63,586 nucleotides of DNA from Bacillus sp. J37 (lineage in GTDB: Bacteria; Bacillota; Bacilli; Bacillales; Bacillaceae): assembly GCF_000518865.1 (NCBI RefSeq), contig NZ_JAEK01000024.1, positions 1-63,586 of the forward strand. Reading direction: 5' to 3'. The translations under genes and the position numbers were made by a program. Shown here one piece after another: positions 12,856 to 20,919 of the stretch (within the stretch, counting starts at the first letter, position 1; each line of letters starts with the position of its first letter). The notes under the pieces are model-generated. The model was not told where the DNA came from and did not search any database. It worked only from the letters and a program-made list of their open reading frames with translations.

Positions 12856-12880
12856 CATTTAGATAAAAATGTAATATAGT
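12852..12880 (+). promoter_or_regulatory. SigA promoter for cysE-cysS
   Basis: TTAACA (12852-12857), 17-nt spacer, TATAGT (12875-12880). The -35 box overlaps the gltX stop codon. Transcription would begin near 12887, at the start of the T-box leader. Confidence 0.7.
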
Positions 12881-12886
12881 AGGGTT

Positions 12887-13155
12887 AACTATATTTAAAG
12901 CGTTGATAAGGAGAGTAGAGTTTTATTTCCTTCTTAGAGAGAACCCTCAGAGGCTGGAAGGGGTTTAAGAGAAATAATTCTTGAAATGCACCTTTGAGTC
13001 TTTTACTAAACGTCCTTTTAAGCGACTAGTAAGTAAAAGCGTGTCGCTCTACGTTACAGAGCTAAAGTTGAGGTGAGAGGAAATACGTCTTTTACCTAAA
13101 CAGAGTGGAACCGCGCATCAAAGCGTCTCTGTCATTGTACAGAGGCGCTTTTTTA
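12887..13155 (+). ncRNA. Cysteine T-box leader with terminator
   Basis: tRNA-sensing riboswitch. The T-box sequence AGAGTGGAACCGCG lies at 13102-13115, including the TGGAACC that would pair with uncharged tRNA. The intrinsic terminator is a 12-bp stem at 13121-13132 and 13139-13150 with one T-G wobble, then T6. The likely specifier is TGC at 12987-12989, in the standard context GAA-codon-ACC, so it should read tRNA-Cys. This matches the cysE-cysS genes it controls: uncharged tRNA-Cys would favour read-through. Confidence 0.92.
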
Positions 13156-13206
13156 TATTTTAAAAGGGCAAATCCGTTAAACAGTTGGGGATTGGGGGTA
13201 AAACCA

Positions 13207-13902
13207 GTGTTAAAAATGATGAAGGAAGACGTTGATATTGTTTTCGAGCAAGATCCTGCAGCAAGAAGTTATTTTGAAGTTATCTTGACTTATTCAGGGC
13301 TACATGCCATTTGGAGTCATCGTATTGCACATGCATTGTATAAAAGGAAGCTCTTCTTCTTAGCGAGAGCTGTCTCTCAAATAAGTAGATTTTTTACAGG
13401 AGTAGAAATTCATCCTGCAGCAAGAATTGGACGTCGTTTCTTTATCGACCATGGAATGGGAGTTGTTATCGGAGAAACATGTGAAATAGGAGATAATGTG
13501 ACTGTTTTTCAGGGAGTTACCTTAGGTGGGACCGGCAAGGAAAAGGGAAAGCGGCATCCAACCATTAAAGATCATGCCTTAATAGCAACGGGAGCAAAAG
13601 TGTTAGGGTCTATCACTGTCGGGGCATACTCTAAAATAGGAGCAGGTTCTGTTGTACTAAAAGATGTTCCCGATCATTCAACTGTTGTAGGTATACCTGG
13701 AAAAGTAGTGATTCAGAATGGAAGAAGAGTAGGTCAGGATTTAAACCATTGTGATCTTCCAGATCCAGTAGCAGACCGATTTAAAGAACTTGAAACGGAA
13801 TTGGCTAATTTGAGATATGAAGTACAACAATTTAAGAAAGGAACGAGTGAACATGACAATAAAGTTGTACAATACGCTAACGAGACAAAAAGAAACATTT
13901 GA
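13207..13902 (+). CDS. cysE: Serine O-acetyltransferase CysE
   Basis: Transfers acetyl from acetyl-CoA to serine, the committed step of cysteine synthesis. Left-handed beta-helix hexapeptide repeats are evident from about residue 75 to 180, with the catalytic region [16 protein letters not shown] choose the GTG at 13207 (231 residues): GGGGGT at 13194-13199 gives a 7-nt spacing, and the N-terminus then matches relatives. A longer reading frame runs back through the T-box terminator and is not credible. Overlaps cysS by 50 nt. Confidence 0.94.
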   Translation: MLKMMKEDVDIVFEQDPAARSYFEVILTYSGLHAIWSHRIAHALYKRKLFFLARAVSQISRFFTGVEIHPAARIGRRFFIDHGMGVVIGETCEIGDNVTVFQGVTLGGTGKEKGKRHPTIKDHALIATGAKVLGSITVGAYSKIGAGSVVLKDVPDHSTVVGIPGKVVIQNGRRVGQDLNHCDLPDPVADRFKELETELANLRYEVQQFKKGTSEHDNKVVQYANETKRNI

Positions 13903-15250
13903 GCCTCTTGAAGCAGGGAAAGTGAAAATGTATGTTTGCGGTCCGACTGTCTATAACTATATTCATATAGGGAACGCCAGACCGGCAATTGTCTATGATA
14001 CCGTTAGGAGATATTTAGAGTATCGAGGATATGAAGTAACGTTTATTTCAAACTTTACTGATGTCGATGATAAATTAATAAAAGCAGCAAATGAGCTTGG
14101 AGAAGATGTGCCAACAATAGCAGATCGATTTATTGATGCTTATTACGAGGATGTTTCAGCACTAGGATGCAAACGTGCTACGATTCATCCACGTGTGACA
14201 GAAAACATTGATATTATTATTGATTTTATTCAAGCGCTAATTGATAAAGGATATGCATACGAAGCGGGTGGAGATGTCTATTATAAAACCCGTGAATTCA
14301 AGGAGTATGGTAAGCTTTCTCATCAATCAATTGAGGAGTTGCGCCTTGGAAATCGAATTGAGGTTGGCGATAAAAAACAAGATGCATTGGATTTTGTACT
14401 CTGGAAAGCGGCGAAAGAAGGAGAAATTTCCTGGGAAAGTCCTTGGGGACATGGAAGACCCGGTTGGCATATTGAGTGCTCTGCTATGGCGAAGAAATAT
14501 CTGGGAGATACTATAGACATTCATGCTGGTGGTCAGGATCTAACTTTTCCACACCATGAGAACGAAATAGCTCAGTCAGAAGCAGTAACGGGAAAACTAT
14601 TTTCAAAGTACTGGATGCATAACGGCTACATTAATATCAATAACGAAAAGATGTCTAAATCACTGGGTAACTTTGTATTAGTGCACGATATCATTAAGGA
14701 AATTGATCCACAGATTGTTCGATTCTTTATGCTATCTGTACACTACAGACACCCAATTAATTTTTCTCAAGAGTTACTTGAAAGTACAGAAAATGCTTTT
14801 GAAAGATTATCAACATCTTATGGTAATCTTAAACATCGCAAAAATAGCAGCAATAATCTAACGGAAAATGACCAAGAGTGGCTTGATAAAATCAACTCCT
14901 ATAAAGAACAATTTATTAAAGAAATGGATGATGATTTTAATACAGCAAATGCGATTTCGGTTTTATTCGATCTGTCTAAACAAGCTAATTATTACATGCA
15001 GGAACTAAATACATCAGAAGAGGTTATCCAAGCTTTTCTTGATCAATTCGACACGCTTGGAAATGTTTTAGGGGTAACATTTAGTACTACTGACCTGTTG
15101 GATGAAGAAATTGAACTAATGATTGACCAGCGCATTCAAGCTAGAAAGGATCGTAATTTTGCATTAGCAGATGAATTACGTGATAAATTAAAAGACTTAA
15201 ACATCATATTAGAGGATACTCCTCAAGGAACAAGATGGAAGCGTAATTGA
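13853..15250 (+). CDS. cysS: Cysteine--tRNA ligase
   Basis: Class I synthetase charging tRNA-Cys. The HIGH motif is in [11 protein letters not shown], the KMSKS motif is [10 protein letters not shown], and zinc ligands are expected from the cysteine in CGPTVY and the CSAM and HHENE segments. 465 residues. The ATG at 13853 lies inside the cysE coding end, with GAAAGGA 10 nt upstream; starts further upstream would lengthen the overlap and lack a site. Co-transcribed with cysE under the T-box, coupling synthesis and charging of cysteine. Confidence 0.95.
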   Translation: MTIKLYNTLTRQKETFEPLEAGKVKMYVCGPTVYNYIHIGNARPAIVYDTVRRYLEYRGYEVTFISNFTDVDDKLIKAANELGEDVPTIADRFIDAYYEDVSALGCKRATIHPRVTENIDIIIDFIQALIDKGYAYEAGGDVYYKTREFKEYGKLSHQSIEELRLGNRIEVGDKKQDALDFVLWKAAKEGEISWESPWGHGRPGWHIECSAMAKKYLGDTIDIHAGGQDLTFPHHENEIAQSEAVTGKLFSKYWMHNGYININNEKMSKSLGNFVLVHDIIKEIDPQIVRFFMLSVHYRHPINFSQELLESTENAFERLSTSYGNLKHRKNSSNNLTENDQEWLDKINSYKEQFIKEMDDDFNTANAISVLFDLSKQANYYMQELNTSEEVIQAFLDQFDTLGNVLGVTFSTTDLLDEEIELMIDQRIQARKDRNFALADELRDKLKDLNIILEDTPQGTRWKRN

Positions 15251-15310
15251 TTACACGATGAAATATTAGGGAATAAAGATATTAGCAAGGAAGTGGCAGA
15301 GGAATTGTTC

Positions 15311-15506
15311 TAACCAAGGCGCTTGCAGTTTAGTTTGCGTTTAGGGAATTATGAAATCACTGAACTGTGGATAAGCGCAAGACATCCAGCTCCAGCGCCT
15401 AGCCCCTCGAGGTCATAAGTCACAAATGAATAGAAGACAAAGAACGTCTTCTATTCATTTGCGTCTTATTTGCCTGAGGCTAACCAAGGCGCTTGCGCTT
15501 TAGTTT
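15311..15506. repeat. Intergenic repeat, copy 1, with long hairpin
   Basis: Bounded by direct repeats TAACCAAGGCGCTTGC at 15311-15326 and 15481-15496. Inside is a perfect 16-bp inverted repeat, 15423-15438 with 15446-15461, around a 7-nt loop (AAAGAAC). The segment CCAGCTCCAGCGCCTAGCCC is shared in diverged form with copy 2 at 50826-51027. No coding capacity. It fills the cysS-mrnC gap; whether it acts as a transcript end is unclear because no U-tract follows. Confidence 0.8.
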
Positions 15507-15537
15507 TACTCTGCTATTTTAAGAAAAGAGGACCAAT

Positions 15538-15963
15538 ATGTTTTTAGATGTTAAGACAATTAAAGACTCTAAGCATTTAAATAGCCTGGCTTTGGCATAT
15601 ATTGGAGATGCTGTTTTTGAAATTTATGTGAGACATTATCTCTTATCAAAAGGAACGATTCGCCCAAACCAGCTGCATAATCAAGCGAAAAAATTTGTGT
15701 CAGCAAAGGCACAAGCAAGTGTACTGCACCATTTCTATTCTCAGGAAATTTTCTCCGAAGAGGAACAAGGTGTTTTAAGACGTGGAAGAAATGCAAAATC
15801 GGGGACAATTCCTAAAAATACGAATGTTCAAACATATCGATACAGTACTTCTTTTGAGGCACTTATCGGATACTTATATTTAGAAAAAAAACATGAACGT
15901 CTTGAGGAATTGATTCAGCAATCCTTTGAATTTGTTGATGGTGAAAAGGAGGGGTTATCATGA
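15538..15963 (+). CDS. mrnC: Mini-ribonuclease III
   Basis: Removes the flanks of 23S rRNA precursor. It is an RNase III catalytic domain with no double-stranded RNA-binding domain, hence only 141 residues. The signature appears as SLALAYIGDAVFEIYVRHYLL near residues 17-37, with the acidic residues of the active site, and ALIGYLYLE near the C-terminus. Overlaps rlmB by 4 nt (ATGA). Confidence 0.93.
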   Translation: MFLDVKTIKDSKHLNSLALAYIGDAVFEIYVRHYLLSKGTIRPNQLHNQAKKFVSAKAQASVLHHFYSQEIFSEEEQGVLRRGRNAKSGTIPKNTNVQTYRYSTSFEALIGYLYLEKKHERLEELIQQSFEFVDGEKEGLS

Positions 15964-16703
15964 GTGAAGATTTCATTATAGGTCGGAACCCTGTTATTGA
16001 AGTGCTAAAATCCTCACGGGATATTAATAAAATTTGGGTGGCTGAAAACTCTTTAAAAGGACAAGCACAGCAAATTACAAAGCTGGCAAAAGAAAGAGGA
16101 ATCACGATTAATTTTGTACCAAAAAAGAAAATTGATCAGATGGTAGAAGGAAATCATCAGGGCGTTATTGCACAAGTTGCTGCTTATGAGTATGTTCATG
16201 TTGATGATATATTGAATGTTGCAGAACAGCGTGGAGAATTACCGTTTCTATTGCTCTTAGATGAAATAGAAGATCCTCATAACTTAGGGTCTATTATGAG
16301 AACCGCAGATGCTGTTGGTGCACATGGGATTGTCATTCCCAAGCGTAGAGCAGTAGGGCTCACAGCAACAGTTGCGAAATCATCAACAGGGGCAATCGAA
16401 TATATACCTGTAGCAAGAGTAACAAATATGGCAAGAACGATCGATGAGTTAAAGGAAAAGGGAGTATGGATTGTAGGGACAGATGCGAAAGGTGCAGATG
16501 ATTATCGAAACCTTGATGGTAAGATGTCCTTAGCTCTGATAATTGGGAGTGAAGGTAAAGGAATTGGCCGGTTAATCAAGGAGAAATGCGACTTTCTTAT
16601 TAAAATGCCGATGGTTGGCCATGTTACATCACTGAATGCATCTGTTGCAGCCAGTCTTTTAATGTATGAGGTATACAGAAAGCGATTCCCTCTAGGGGAG
16701 TAG
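15960..16703 (+). CDS. rlmB: 23S rRNA (guanosine-2'-O-)-methyltransferase RlmB
   Basis: SpoU/TrmH-family SPOUT enzyme that 2'-O-methylates 23S rRNA. An N-terminal substrate-binding domain covers about residues 1-75. SPOUT motif 1 is EDPHNLGSIMRTADAVG, motif 2 is IGSEGKGI, and motif 3 is MVGHVTSLNASVAASLLMYE. 247 residues, normal. Translationally coupled to mrnC and 6 nt before rae1. It could instead modify another 2'-O position, since paralogues are hard to separate by motif. Confidence 0.9.
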   Translation: MSEDFIIGRNPVIEVLKSSRDINKIWVAENSLKGQAQQITKLAKERGITINFVPKKKIDQMVEGNHQGVIAQVAAYEYVHVDDILNVAEQRGELPFLLLLDEIEDPHNLGSIMRTADAVGAHGIVIPKRRAVGLTATVAKSSTGAIEYIPVARVTNMARTIDELKEKGVWIVGTDAKGADDYRNLDGKMSLALIIGSEGKGIGRLIKEKCDFLIKMPMVGHVTSLNASVAASLLMYEVYRKRFPLGE

Positions 16704-16709
16704 TGAAAA

Positions 16710-17219
16710 ATGGATATCCTTTTAGTGGATGGATATAACATTATTGGTGCTTGGCCAGACTTACAAAAGCTTAAGAAAAATGGTTTGGCAGAAGCACGGG
16801 ATCTATTAATTGAAAAAATGGCTGAATATCAGGCATATACGGGATTTAGGGTAATGATCGTTTTTGATGCCCATATGGTAAAAGGAATTGAGAAAAAACA
16901 AAAAAATTACCGTGTAGAGGTAATTTTTACGCGCGAAAATGAAACAGCGGATGAAAGAATTGAAAAGCTGGCTATTTCATTAAGCAACATAAAAACACAG
17001 GTTCATGTAGCAACTTCAGATTTCACTGAACAATGGGCTATATTTGGACAGGGAGCATTGAGGAAATCTGCCAGGGAACTTTTAAATGAAATGAATTCAA
17101 TTGAAAATAGAATACAACATAAAGTGAAGAAAATTGAGCAAAAGAGGCCTGCATCAAAAATCGCCATTCCGGAGGATGTAATGGAAAAACTGGAGAAGTG
17201 GCGTAGGGGTGATGTATAA
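16710..17219 (+). CDS. rae1: NYN-domain ribosome-associated endoribonuclease Rae1
   Basis: Homologue of B. subtilis YacP/Rae1, which cleaves mRNA in the ribosomal A site. NYN/PIN-like fold: N-terminal ILLVDGYNIIGAWP with the first catalytic aspartate, VIFDAH in the middle, then EVIFTRENETADERIE and VATSDFTEQW carrying the remaining acidic residues. 169 residues. Last of the mrnC-rlmB-rae1 set; sigH has its own promoter downstream. Confidence 0.92.
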   Translation: MDILLVDGYNIIGAWPDLQKLKKNGLAEARDLLIEKMAEYQAYTGFRVMIVFDAHMVKGIEKKQKNYRVEVIFTRENETADERIEKLAISLSNIKTQVHVATSDFTEQWAIFGQGALRKSARELLNEMNSIENRIQHKVKKIEQKRPASKIAIPEDVMEKLEKWRRGDV

Positions 17220-17294
17220 GTGTATTTTAGTATATGATGTTGCAAGTCAGTCTGTTGTGCCAGCTTCATGAGATGCTTGCACTTTCGAACTTGG

Positions 17295-17324
17295 TTGACG
17301 CTTACAAAATGAATACTGTATACT
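17295..17324 (+). promoter_or_regulatory. SigA-type promoter of sigH
   Basis: TTGACG (17295-17300), 18-nt spacer, TATACT (17319-17324). In B. subtilis sigH is transcribed from a SigA promoter repressed by AbrB; no specific AbrB site can be read from sequence alone. Confidence 0.75.
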
Positions 17325-17357
17325 ATTGTTATCTTGCGTGCGGTCGGGGGGATCGGC

Positions 17358-18014
17358 TTGAATTCACCAATCAACAAAGATAATGTCAGCAGGGAAGAAT
17401 TAGATTTATTGGAAGATGAAAAATTGGTTGAACTTGTTCACGATGGGGACAGTGAGGCACTCGACTTCTTGATTACAAAGTACCGTAATTTTGTTCGGGC
17501 GAAGGCAAGATCATATTTTCTTATTGGCGCGGATCGTGAGGATATTATCCAGGAAGGAATGATTGGTTTATACAAAGCAATTCGGGACTTCAAGGAGGAC
17601 AAGCTTACTTCTTTTAAAGCGTTTGCCGAGTTATGCATTACAAGGCAAATTATTACCGCAATCAAAACGGCAACTCGCCAAAAGCACATTCCACTAAATT
17701 CCTATGTTTCATTGGACAAGCCTATATATGATGAAGAGTCCGATCGGACACTTATGGATGTTATTACCGGTGCTAAGGTAATGGATCCTGAAGAACTCAT
17801 TATTAACCAAGAAGAGTTTGACGATATTGAGGTGAAAATGGGAGAATTATTAAGTGATCTCGAGCGTAAAGTTTTAGCTTTGTATTTGGATGGCAGATCT
17901 TATCATGAAATTTCGGAAGAATTGAATCGTCATGTGAAATCAATTGATAATGCGCTGCAACGAGTAAAAAGAAAGCTGGAGCGCTACTTAGAATTAAGAG
18001 AGATTAGTTTATAA
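17358..18014 (+). CDS. sigH: RNA polymerase sigma factor SigH
   Basis: Transition-state and early sporulation sigma factor, 218 residues with the TTG start at 17358. That start is chosen because GGGGGGA lies 6 nt upstream and the length matches B. subtilis. Region 2 holds the core-binding and -10 recognition helices (KARSYFLIGADREDIIQEGMIGL). Region 4 carries the -35 helix-turn-helix (LDGRSYHEISEELNRHVKSIDNAL). It links this chromosome region to Spo0A-phosphorelay input, as does kbaA further on. Confidence 0.95.
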   Translation: MNSPINKDNVSREELDLLEDEKLVELVHDGDSEALDFLITKYRNFVRAKARSYFLIGADREDIIQEGMIGLYKAIRDFKEDKLTSFKAFAELCITRQIITAIKTATRQKHIPLNSYVSLDKPIYDEESDRTLMDVITGAKVMDPEELIINQEEFDDIEVKMGELLSDLERKVLALYLDGRSYHEISEELNRHVKSIDNALQRVKRKLERYLELREISL

Positions 18015-18042
18015 CTAGAAGATAGGTCGTTTTTATCGTTTA

Positions 18043-18071
18043 TTGACGAAAAAAATTTACTATGATACAGT
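18043..18071 (+). promoter_or_regulatory. Possible promoter for rpmG-secE
   Basis: TTGACG (18043-18048), 17-nt spacer, TACAGT (18066-18071). The -35 is good and the -10 matches at four of six positions. Confidence 0.5.
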
Positions 18072-18104
18072 TTTAAAGAATATAAAGTTGCGGTAGGTGA
18101 CGAC

Positions 18105-18254
18105 ATGCGAAAAAAGATCATTATGGCATGCACATCTTGTGGAAGTCGAAATTATACAACAATGAAAAACATAACTAGTTCAAACGACCGATTAGACGTC
18201 AAAAAGTTTTGCAAAGTATGTAATTCGCATACAAACCACCGTGAAACAAAATAG
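18105..18254 (+). CDS. rpmG: 50S ribosomal protein L33, zinc-binding form
   Basis: 49-residue basic protein of the large subunit. It keeps both CxxC pairs (C9/C12 and C36/C39), so it is the zinc-containing type rather than the zinc-independent paralogue. ATG at 18105, TAG at 18252-18254; GGTAGGTGA upstream supplies a moderate ribosome site. Lies before secE, the usual Bacillus position for one of the L33 copies. Confidence 0.93.
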   Translation: MRKKIIMACTSCGSRNYTTMKNITSSNDRLDVKKFCKVCNSHTNHRETK

Positions 18255-18307
18255 CCCTTATTTTATTTCTTACACGAAGTTTCCCTATTATTCCTGGAGG
18301 TAGCTCA

Positions 18308-18490
18308 ATGCAACGTTTAATTAGTTTTTTCCGAGATGTTACTCGTGAAATGAAAAAGGTTAGTTGGCCTAAAGGTAAAGAGCTAACAAAGTATACAATT
18401 ACGGTTGTTTCAACTGTGACGTTTGTTGCAGTGTTCTTTGCGGTTATTGACCTAGGTATTTCTTCTTTAATTCGTTTGTTTTTTGAATAA
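18308..18490 (+). CDS. secE: Preprotein translocase subunit SecE
   Basis: Essential single-spanning partner of SecY in the Sec translocon. 60 residues: an amphipathic N-terminal helix with the conserved VxWPKGKEL turn (residues 18-26), then one membrane helix (about 30-55). CTGGAGG precedes the ATG. The short form is typical of Gram-positive bacteria. secY lies about 26 kb downstream in the spc operon. Confidence 0.95.
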   Translation: MQRLISFFRDVTREMKKVSWPKGKELTKYTITVVSTVTFVAVFFAVIDLGISSLIRLFFE

Positions 18491-18504
18491 CAAATGGAAA
18501 ATCG

Positions 18505-18513
18505 TGCTATAAT
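18505..18513 (+). promoter_or_regulatory. Extended -10 promoter in the secE-nusG gap
   Basis: TGC-TATAAT (18505-18513) is a perfect extended -10 element. The -35 is poor (TTGAAT at 18483-18488, 19-nt spacer). Initiation near 18520 would reach the terminator hairpin at 18537 within about 20 nt. Confidence 0.5.
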
Positions 18514-18536
18514 AGAAAATATTAATCTTTGTCTGC

Positions 18537-18559
18537 AAAACCCGTTAAACGGGTTTTTT
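18537..18559 (+). terminator. Terminator between secE and nusG
   Basis: AAAACCCG (18537-18544) pairs with CGGGTTTT (18550-18557) around TTAAA, followed by more T residues. It could end rpmG-secE transcripts or attenuate transcripts from the promoter just upstream. Confidence 0.8.
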
Positions 18560-18597
18560 CATTGTATAAAAAAGTAATAACATTTGTTTAACTTTGA

Positions 18598-18618
18598 CCA
18601 AGGCGCTAGCGCTTTTGG
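18598..18618. repeat. Fragment of the intergenic repeat edge
   Basis: CCAAGGCGCTAGCGCTTTTG resembles the CCAAGGCGCTTGCGCTTTAG edge of the larger repeats at 15484-15504 and 51007-51027. Here the core GCGCTAGCGC is a perfect palindrome. Confidence 0.6.
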
Positions 18619-18656
18619 ACTAAACAAGAGTGAAATAGATTATTTTAACCTATTGT

Positions 18657-18680
18657 GGGGAGGGAAGGACAAGTTGTCCT
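18657..18680 (+). promoter_or_regulatory. nusG ribosome-binding site followed by an inverted repeat
   Basis: The only good Shine-Dalgarno (GGGGAGGG, 18657-18664) lies 22 nt before the nusG ATG at 18687, too far for normal initiation. Between them AGGACA (18666-18671) can pair with TGTCCT (18675-18680). Folding would bring the site to about 7 nt effective spacing. An out-of-frame ATG at 18682 opens an 8-codon reading frame overlapping the start. Confidence 0.55.
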
Positions 18681-18686
18681 GATGCT

Positions 18687-19220
18687 ATGGAAAAGAATTG
18701 GTATGTAGTGCACACTTATTCAGGCTATGAAAATAAAGTGAAAGCAAATCTTGAAAAGCGTGTAGAATCGATGGGTATGGAAGATAAAATTTTCCGTGTT
18801 GTTGTGCCTGAAGAGGAAGAAACAGATTTTAAGGACGGTAAGAAAAAGGTTGTAAAGAAAAAGGTATTCCCTGGTTATGTGTTAGTTGAAATTGTTATGA
18901 CTGACGATTCCTGGTATGTTGTTAGAAATACACCGGGTGTAACAGGATTTGTCGGTTCTGCCGGTCATGGATCAAAACCAACACCACTATTACCTGATGA
19001 AGTAAGTTTTATTTTAAAACGTATGGGTATGGATGAGCGTCGGGTGGAATTTGATTTTGAGTTAAAGGAAACAGTAAAAGTAACAGAAGGACCGTTTGCT
19101 AACTTTACAGGATCAATTGAAGAAATTGACCATGACAAGAATAAACTAAAAGTTCTTGTTAATATGTTTGGCCGTGAAACACCGGTAGAATTAGATTTTG
19201 CGCAGGTTGATAAATTATAA
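18687..19220 (+). CDS. nusG: Transcription termination/antitermination factor NusG
   Basis: Binds the clamp of RNA polymerase; in Bacillus it promotes pausing at T-rich non-template sequences and couples transcription to translation. NGN domain at about residues 1-110 (WYVVHTYSGYENKVKANL, FPGYVLVEI), KOW domain at about 125-177 (VTEGPFANFTGSIEEID). 177 residues, the standard size. No in-frame start nearer the upstream Shine-Dalgarno exists. Confidence 0.96.
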   Translation: MEKNWYVVHTYSGYENKVKANLEKRVESMGMEDKIFRVVVPEEEETDFKDGKKKVVKKKVFPGYVLVEIVMTDDSWYVVRNTPGVTGFVGSAGHGSKPTPLLPDEVSFILKRMGMDERRVEFDFELKETVKVTEGPFANFTGSIEEIDHDKNKLKVLVNMFGRETPVELDFAQVDKL

Positions 19221-19231
19221 TCTGAAAAAAC

Positions 19232-19260
19232 TTGAAATCATTTACGAAAAGTGGTAATAT
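19232..19260 (+). promoter_or_regulatory. SigA promoter of rplK-rplA
   Basis: TTGAAA (19232-19237), 17-nt spacer, TAATAT (19255-19260). The leader that follows (about 19268-19450) contains a perfect AACTCA/TGAGTT hairpin near 19341-19355 but no T-tract. Confidence 0.7.
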
Positions 19261-19450
19261 TTCATAGGTCAGTATGTCTCAATGGTTTGGGATATAATTT
19301 TGATCAGAAATATTCATTTCTGTATGTATAAGGGTAGGTAAACTCAATGTGAGTTGCCCTAATTTTACCGTTTAATTGAGATTGAATGGTTAGATGAGTG
19401 GGAGGGTTTTAACCCATTTACCACATCACGGACTTAAGGAGGTGTGTCTC

Positions 19451-19876
19451 GTGGCTAAAAAAGTAATTAAAATTGTAAAATTGCAAATTCCTGCAGCGAA
19501 AGCTAATCCAGCACCACCAGTTGGTCCTGCATTAGGTCAAGCTGGTGTTAATATCATGGGATTCTGTAAAGAGTTTAACGCTCGTACAGCTGATCAAGCT
19601 GGTTTAATCATTCCAGTTGAAATCACGGTATTCGAGGACCGTTCATTTACATTTATTACGAAAACTCCACCTGCTGCTGTATTACTTAAGAAAGCAGCTG
19701 GAATTGAGTCTGGTTCTGGTGAGCCAAACCGTAATAAAGTAGCGACTGTTAAACGTGACAAAGTACGTGAAATCGCTGAAACAAAAATGCCTGATTTAAA
19801 CGCAGCAAGCGTTGAATCAGCAATGCGTATGGTTGAAGGTACTGCACGTAGTATGGGTATCGTTATCGAAGACTAA
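19451..19876 (+). CDS. rplK: 50S ribosomal protein L11
   Basis: Part of the GTPase-associated centre together with the L10-L12 stalk; needed for the stringent response through RelA. 141 residues from the GTG at 19451, preceded by AAGGAGGTG. The N-terminal domain contains the proline-rich [17 protein letters not shown] that thiostrepton-type drugs contact. The C-terminal domain binds 23S rRNA. A longer frame opening upstream lacks a ribosome site and is rejected. Confidence 0.96.
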   Translation: MAKKVIKIVKLQIPAAKANPAPPVGPALGQAGVNIMGFCKEFNARTADQAGLIIPVEITVFEDRSFTFITKTPPAAVLLKKAAGIESGSGEPNRNKVATVKRDKVREIAETKMPDLNAASVESAMRMVEGTARSMGIVIED

Positions 19877-19904
19877 TATTGAATTAGTCTGGTATGTTTT
19901 AGGG

Positions 19905-19938
19905 GGTTGCGAGTTTGCTTAAAAACAAGTTCGCAACC
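19905..19938 (+). promoter_or_regulatory. Hairpin before rplA, possible L1 autoregulatory site
   Basis: GGTTGCGA (19905-19912) pairs with TCGCAACC (19931-19938), extended by an inner TTG/CAA. It lies between rplK and the rplA ribosome site. Ribosomal protein L1 represses its operon by binding mRNA in other bacteria; assigning that function here is inference. Confidence 0.4.
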
Positions 19939-19987
19939 TTTATTCGTGGGAGGTTATTCCGCTAAAACCACTAAGGAGGAAATAAAA

Positions 19988-20686
19988 ATGGCTAAAAAAG
20001 GTAAAAAGTTTTTAGAAGCTGCTAAACTTGTAGACCGTGCTAAATTTTACCCGGTACAAGAAGCAGTTGAACTAGTGAAAAAAACTAGTGTAGCAAAATT
20101 TGATGCGACTGTAGAAGTTGCTTTCCGTTTAGGAGTAGACCCTAAGAAAGCTGACCAACAAATCCGTGGAGCAGTAGTACTTCCAAATGGTACTGGTAAA
20201 ACTCAACGTGTGTTAGTTTTTGCTAAAGGTGAAAAAGCGAAAGAAGCTGAAGCAGCTGGAGCTGACTATGTAGGAGATGCTGATTACATCAACAAGATCC
20301 AACAAGGTTGGTTTGAATTTGACGTAATCGTAGCTACACCTGACATGATGGGTGAAGTTGGTAAATTAGGTCGTGTATTAGGGCCAAAAGGTTTAATGCC
20401 AAACCCTAAAACTGGTACAGTTACATTTGATGTAACAAAAGCTGTTAATGAAATCAAAGCTGGTAAAGTTGAATACCGTCTTGATAAAGCTGGTATCATC
20501 CACGTACCTATCGGAAAAGTTTCTTTTGAAGATAGCAAACTTGTTGAGAACTTCACAACAGTTTATGAAACTTTATTAAAAGCTAAGCCATCTGCAGCTA
20601 AAGGAACTTACATGAAGAGCGTAAATGCTACTTCTACTATGGGCCCTGGTGTGAAAGTAGATTCTTCTAGCTTCGCTGTAAAATAA
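19988..20686 (+). CDS. rplA: 50S ribosomal protein L1
   Basis: Builds the L1 stalk that guides E-site tRNA out of the ribosome; also a translational repressor of its own mRNA in several bacteria. 232 residues from the ATG at 19988, with AAGGAGG 9 nt upstream. The conserved segments [19 protein letters not shown] and [14 protein letters not shown] are present. Forms a transcription unit with rplK; rplJ has a separate promoter. Confidence 0.96.
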   Translation: MAKKGKKFLEAAKLVDRAKFYPVQEAVELVKKTSVAKFDATVEVAFRLGVDPKKADQQIRGAVVLPNGTGKTQRVLVFAKGEKAKEAEAAGADYVGDADYINKIQQGWFEFDVIVATPDMMGEVGKLGRVLGPKGLMPNPKTGTVTFDVTKAVNEIKAGKVEYRLDKAGIIHVPIGKVSFEDSKLVENFTTVYETLLKAKPSAAKGTYMKSVNATSTMGPGVKVDSSSFAVK

Positions 20687-20692
20687 TAACTA

Positions 20693-20721
20693 TTGACTTC
20701 ATAAAGAAGTTTATATATAAT
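20693..20721 (+). promoter_or_regulatory. Strong SigA promoter of rplJ-rplL
   Basis: TTGACT (20693-20698), 17-nt spacer, perfect TATAAT (20716-20721). Start predicted near 20728, giving a leader of about 190 nt. Confidence 0.85.
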
Positions 20722-20727
20722 TATCAA

Positions 20728-20866
20728 TGTTGTTTAAATGAATATCGCTATACCGTAGACAGTAGGTGCAATCAGCTTAAATATCCTACCGAGGTGTATT
20801 TACGAATAAAGCATGTTTTGCTTATTGTATATACAAAACCTCCATGTCTATCGTGGAGGTTTTTTA
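20728..20866 (+). ncRNA. Ribosomal protein L10 leader with attenuator
   Basis: Autoregulatory leader of the Firmicute rplJ operon. The characteristic CCGTAGACAGTAGGTGC is at about 20755-20771, followed by the AAATATCCTACCGAGGTG arm. A terminator follows: AAAACCTCCA (20835-20844) pairs with TGGAGGTTTT (20854-20863), then TT. Excess L10(L12)4 is expected to stabilise the terminating form. Confidence 0.85.
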
Positions 20867-20919
20867 ATGACCAACACCGAACGGTACTAGTGTTACATGA
20901 ATCTACAGGAGGTGTAACA

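Noticed and set aside
13105-13206. N-terminal extension of CysE read through the T-box terminator
   Set aside because: It would translate the antiterminator/terminator stem, lacks a ribosome site, and does not match CysE relatives; the GTG at 13207 fits.
20794-20919. N-terminal extension of L10
   Set aside because: Runs through the L10 leader attenuator; the ATG at 20920 has a perfect ribosome site and normal protein length.
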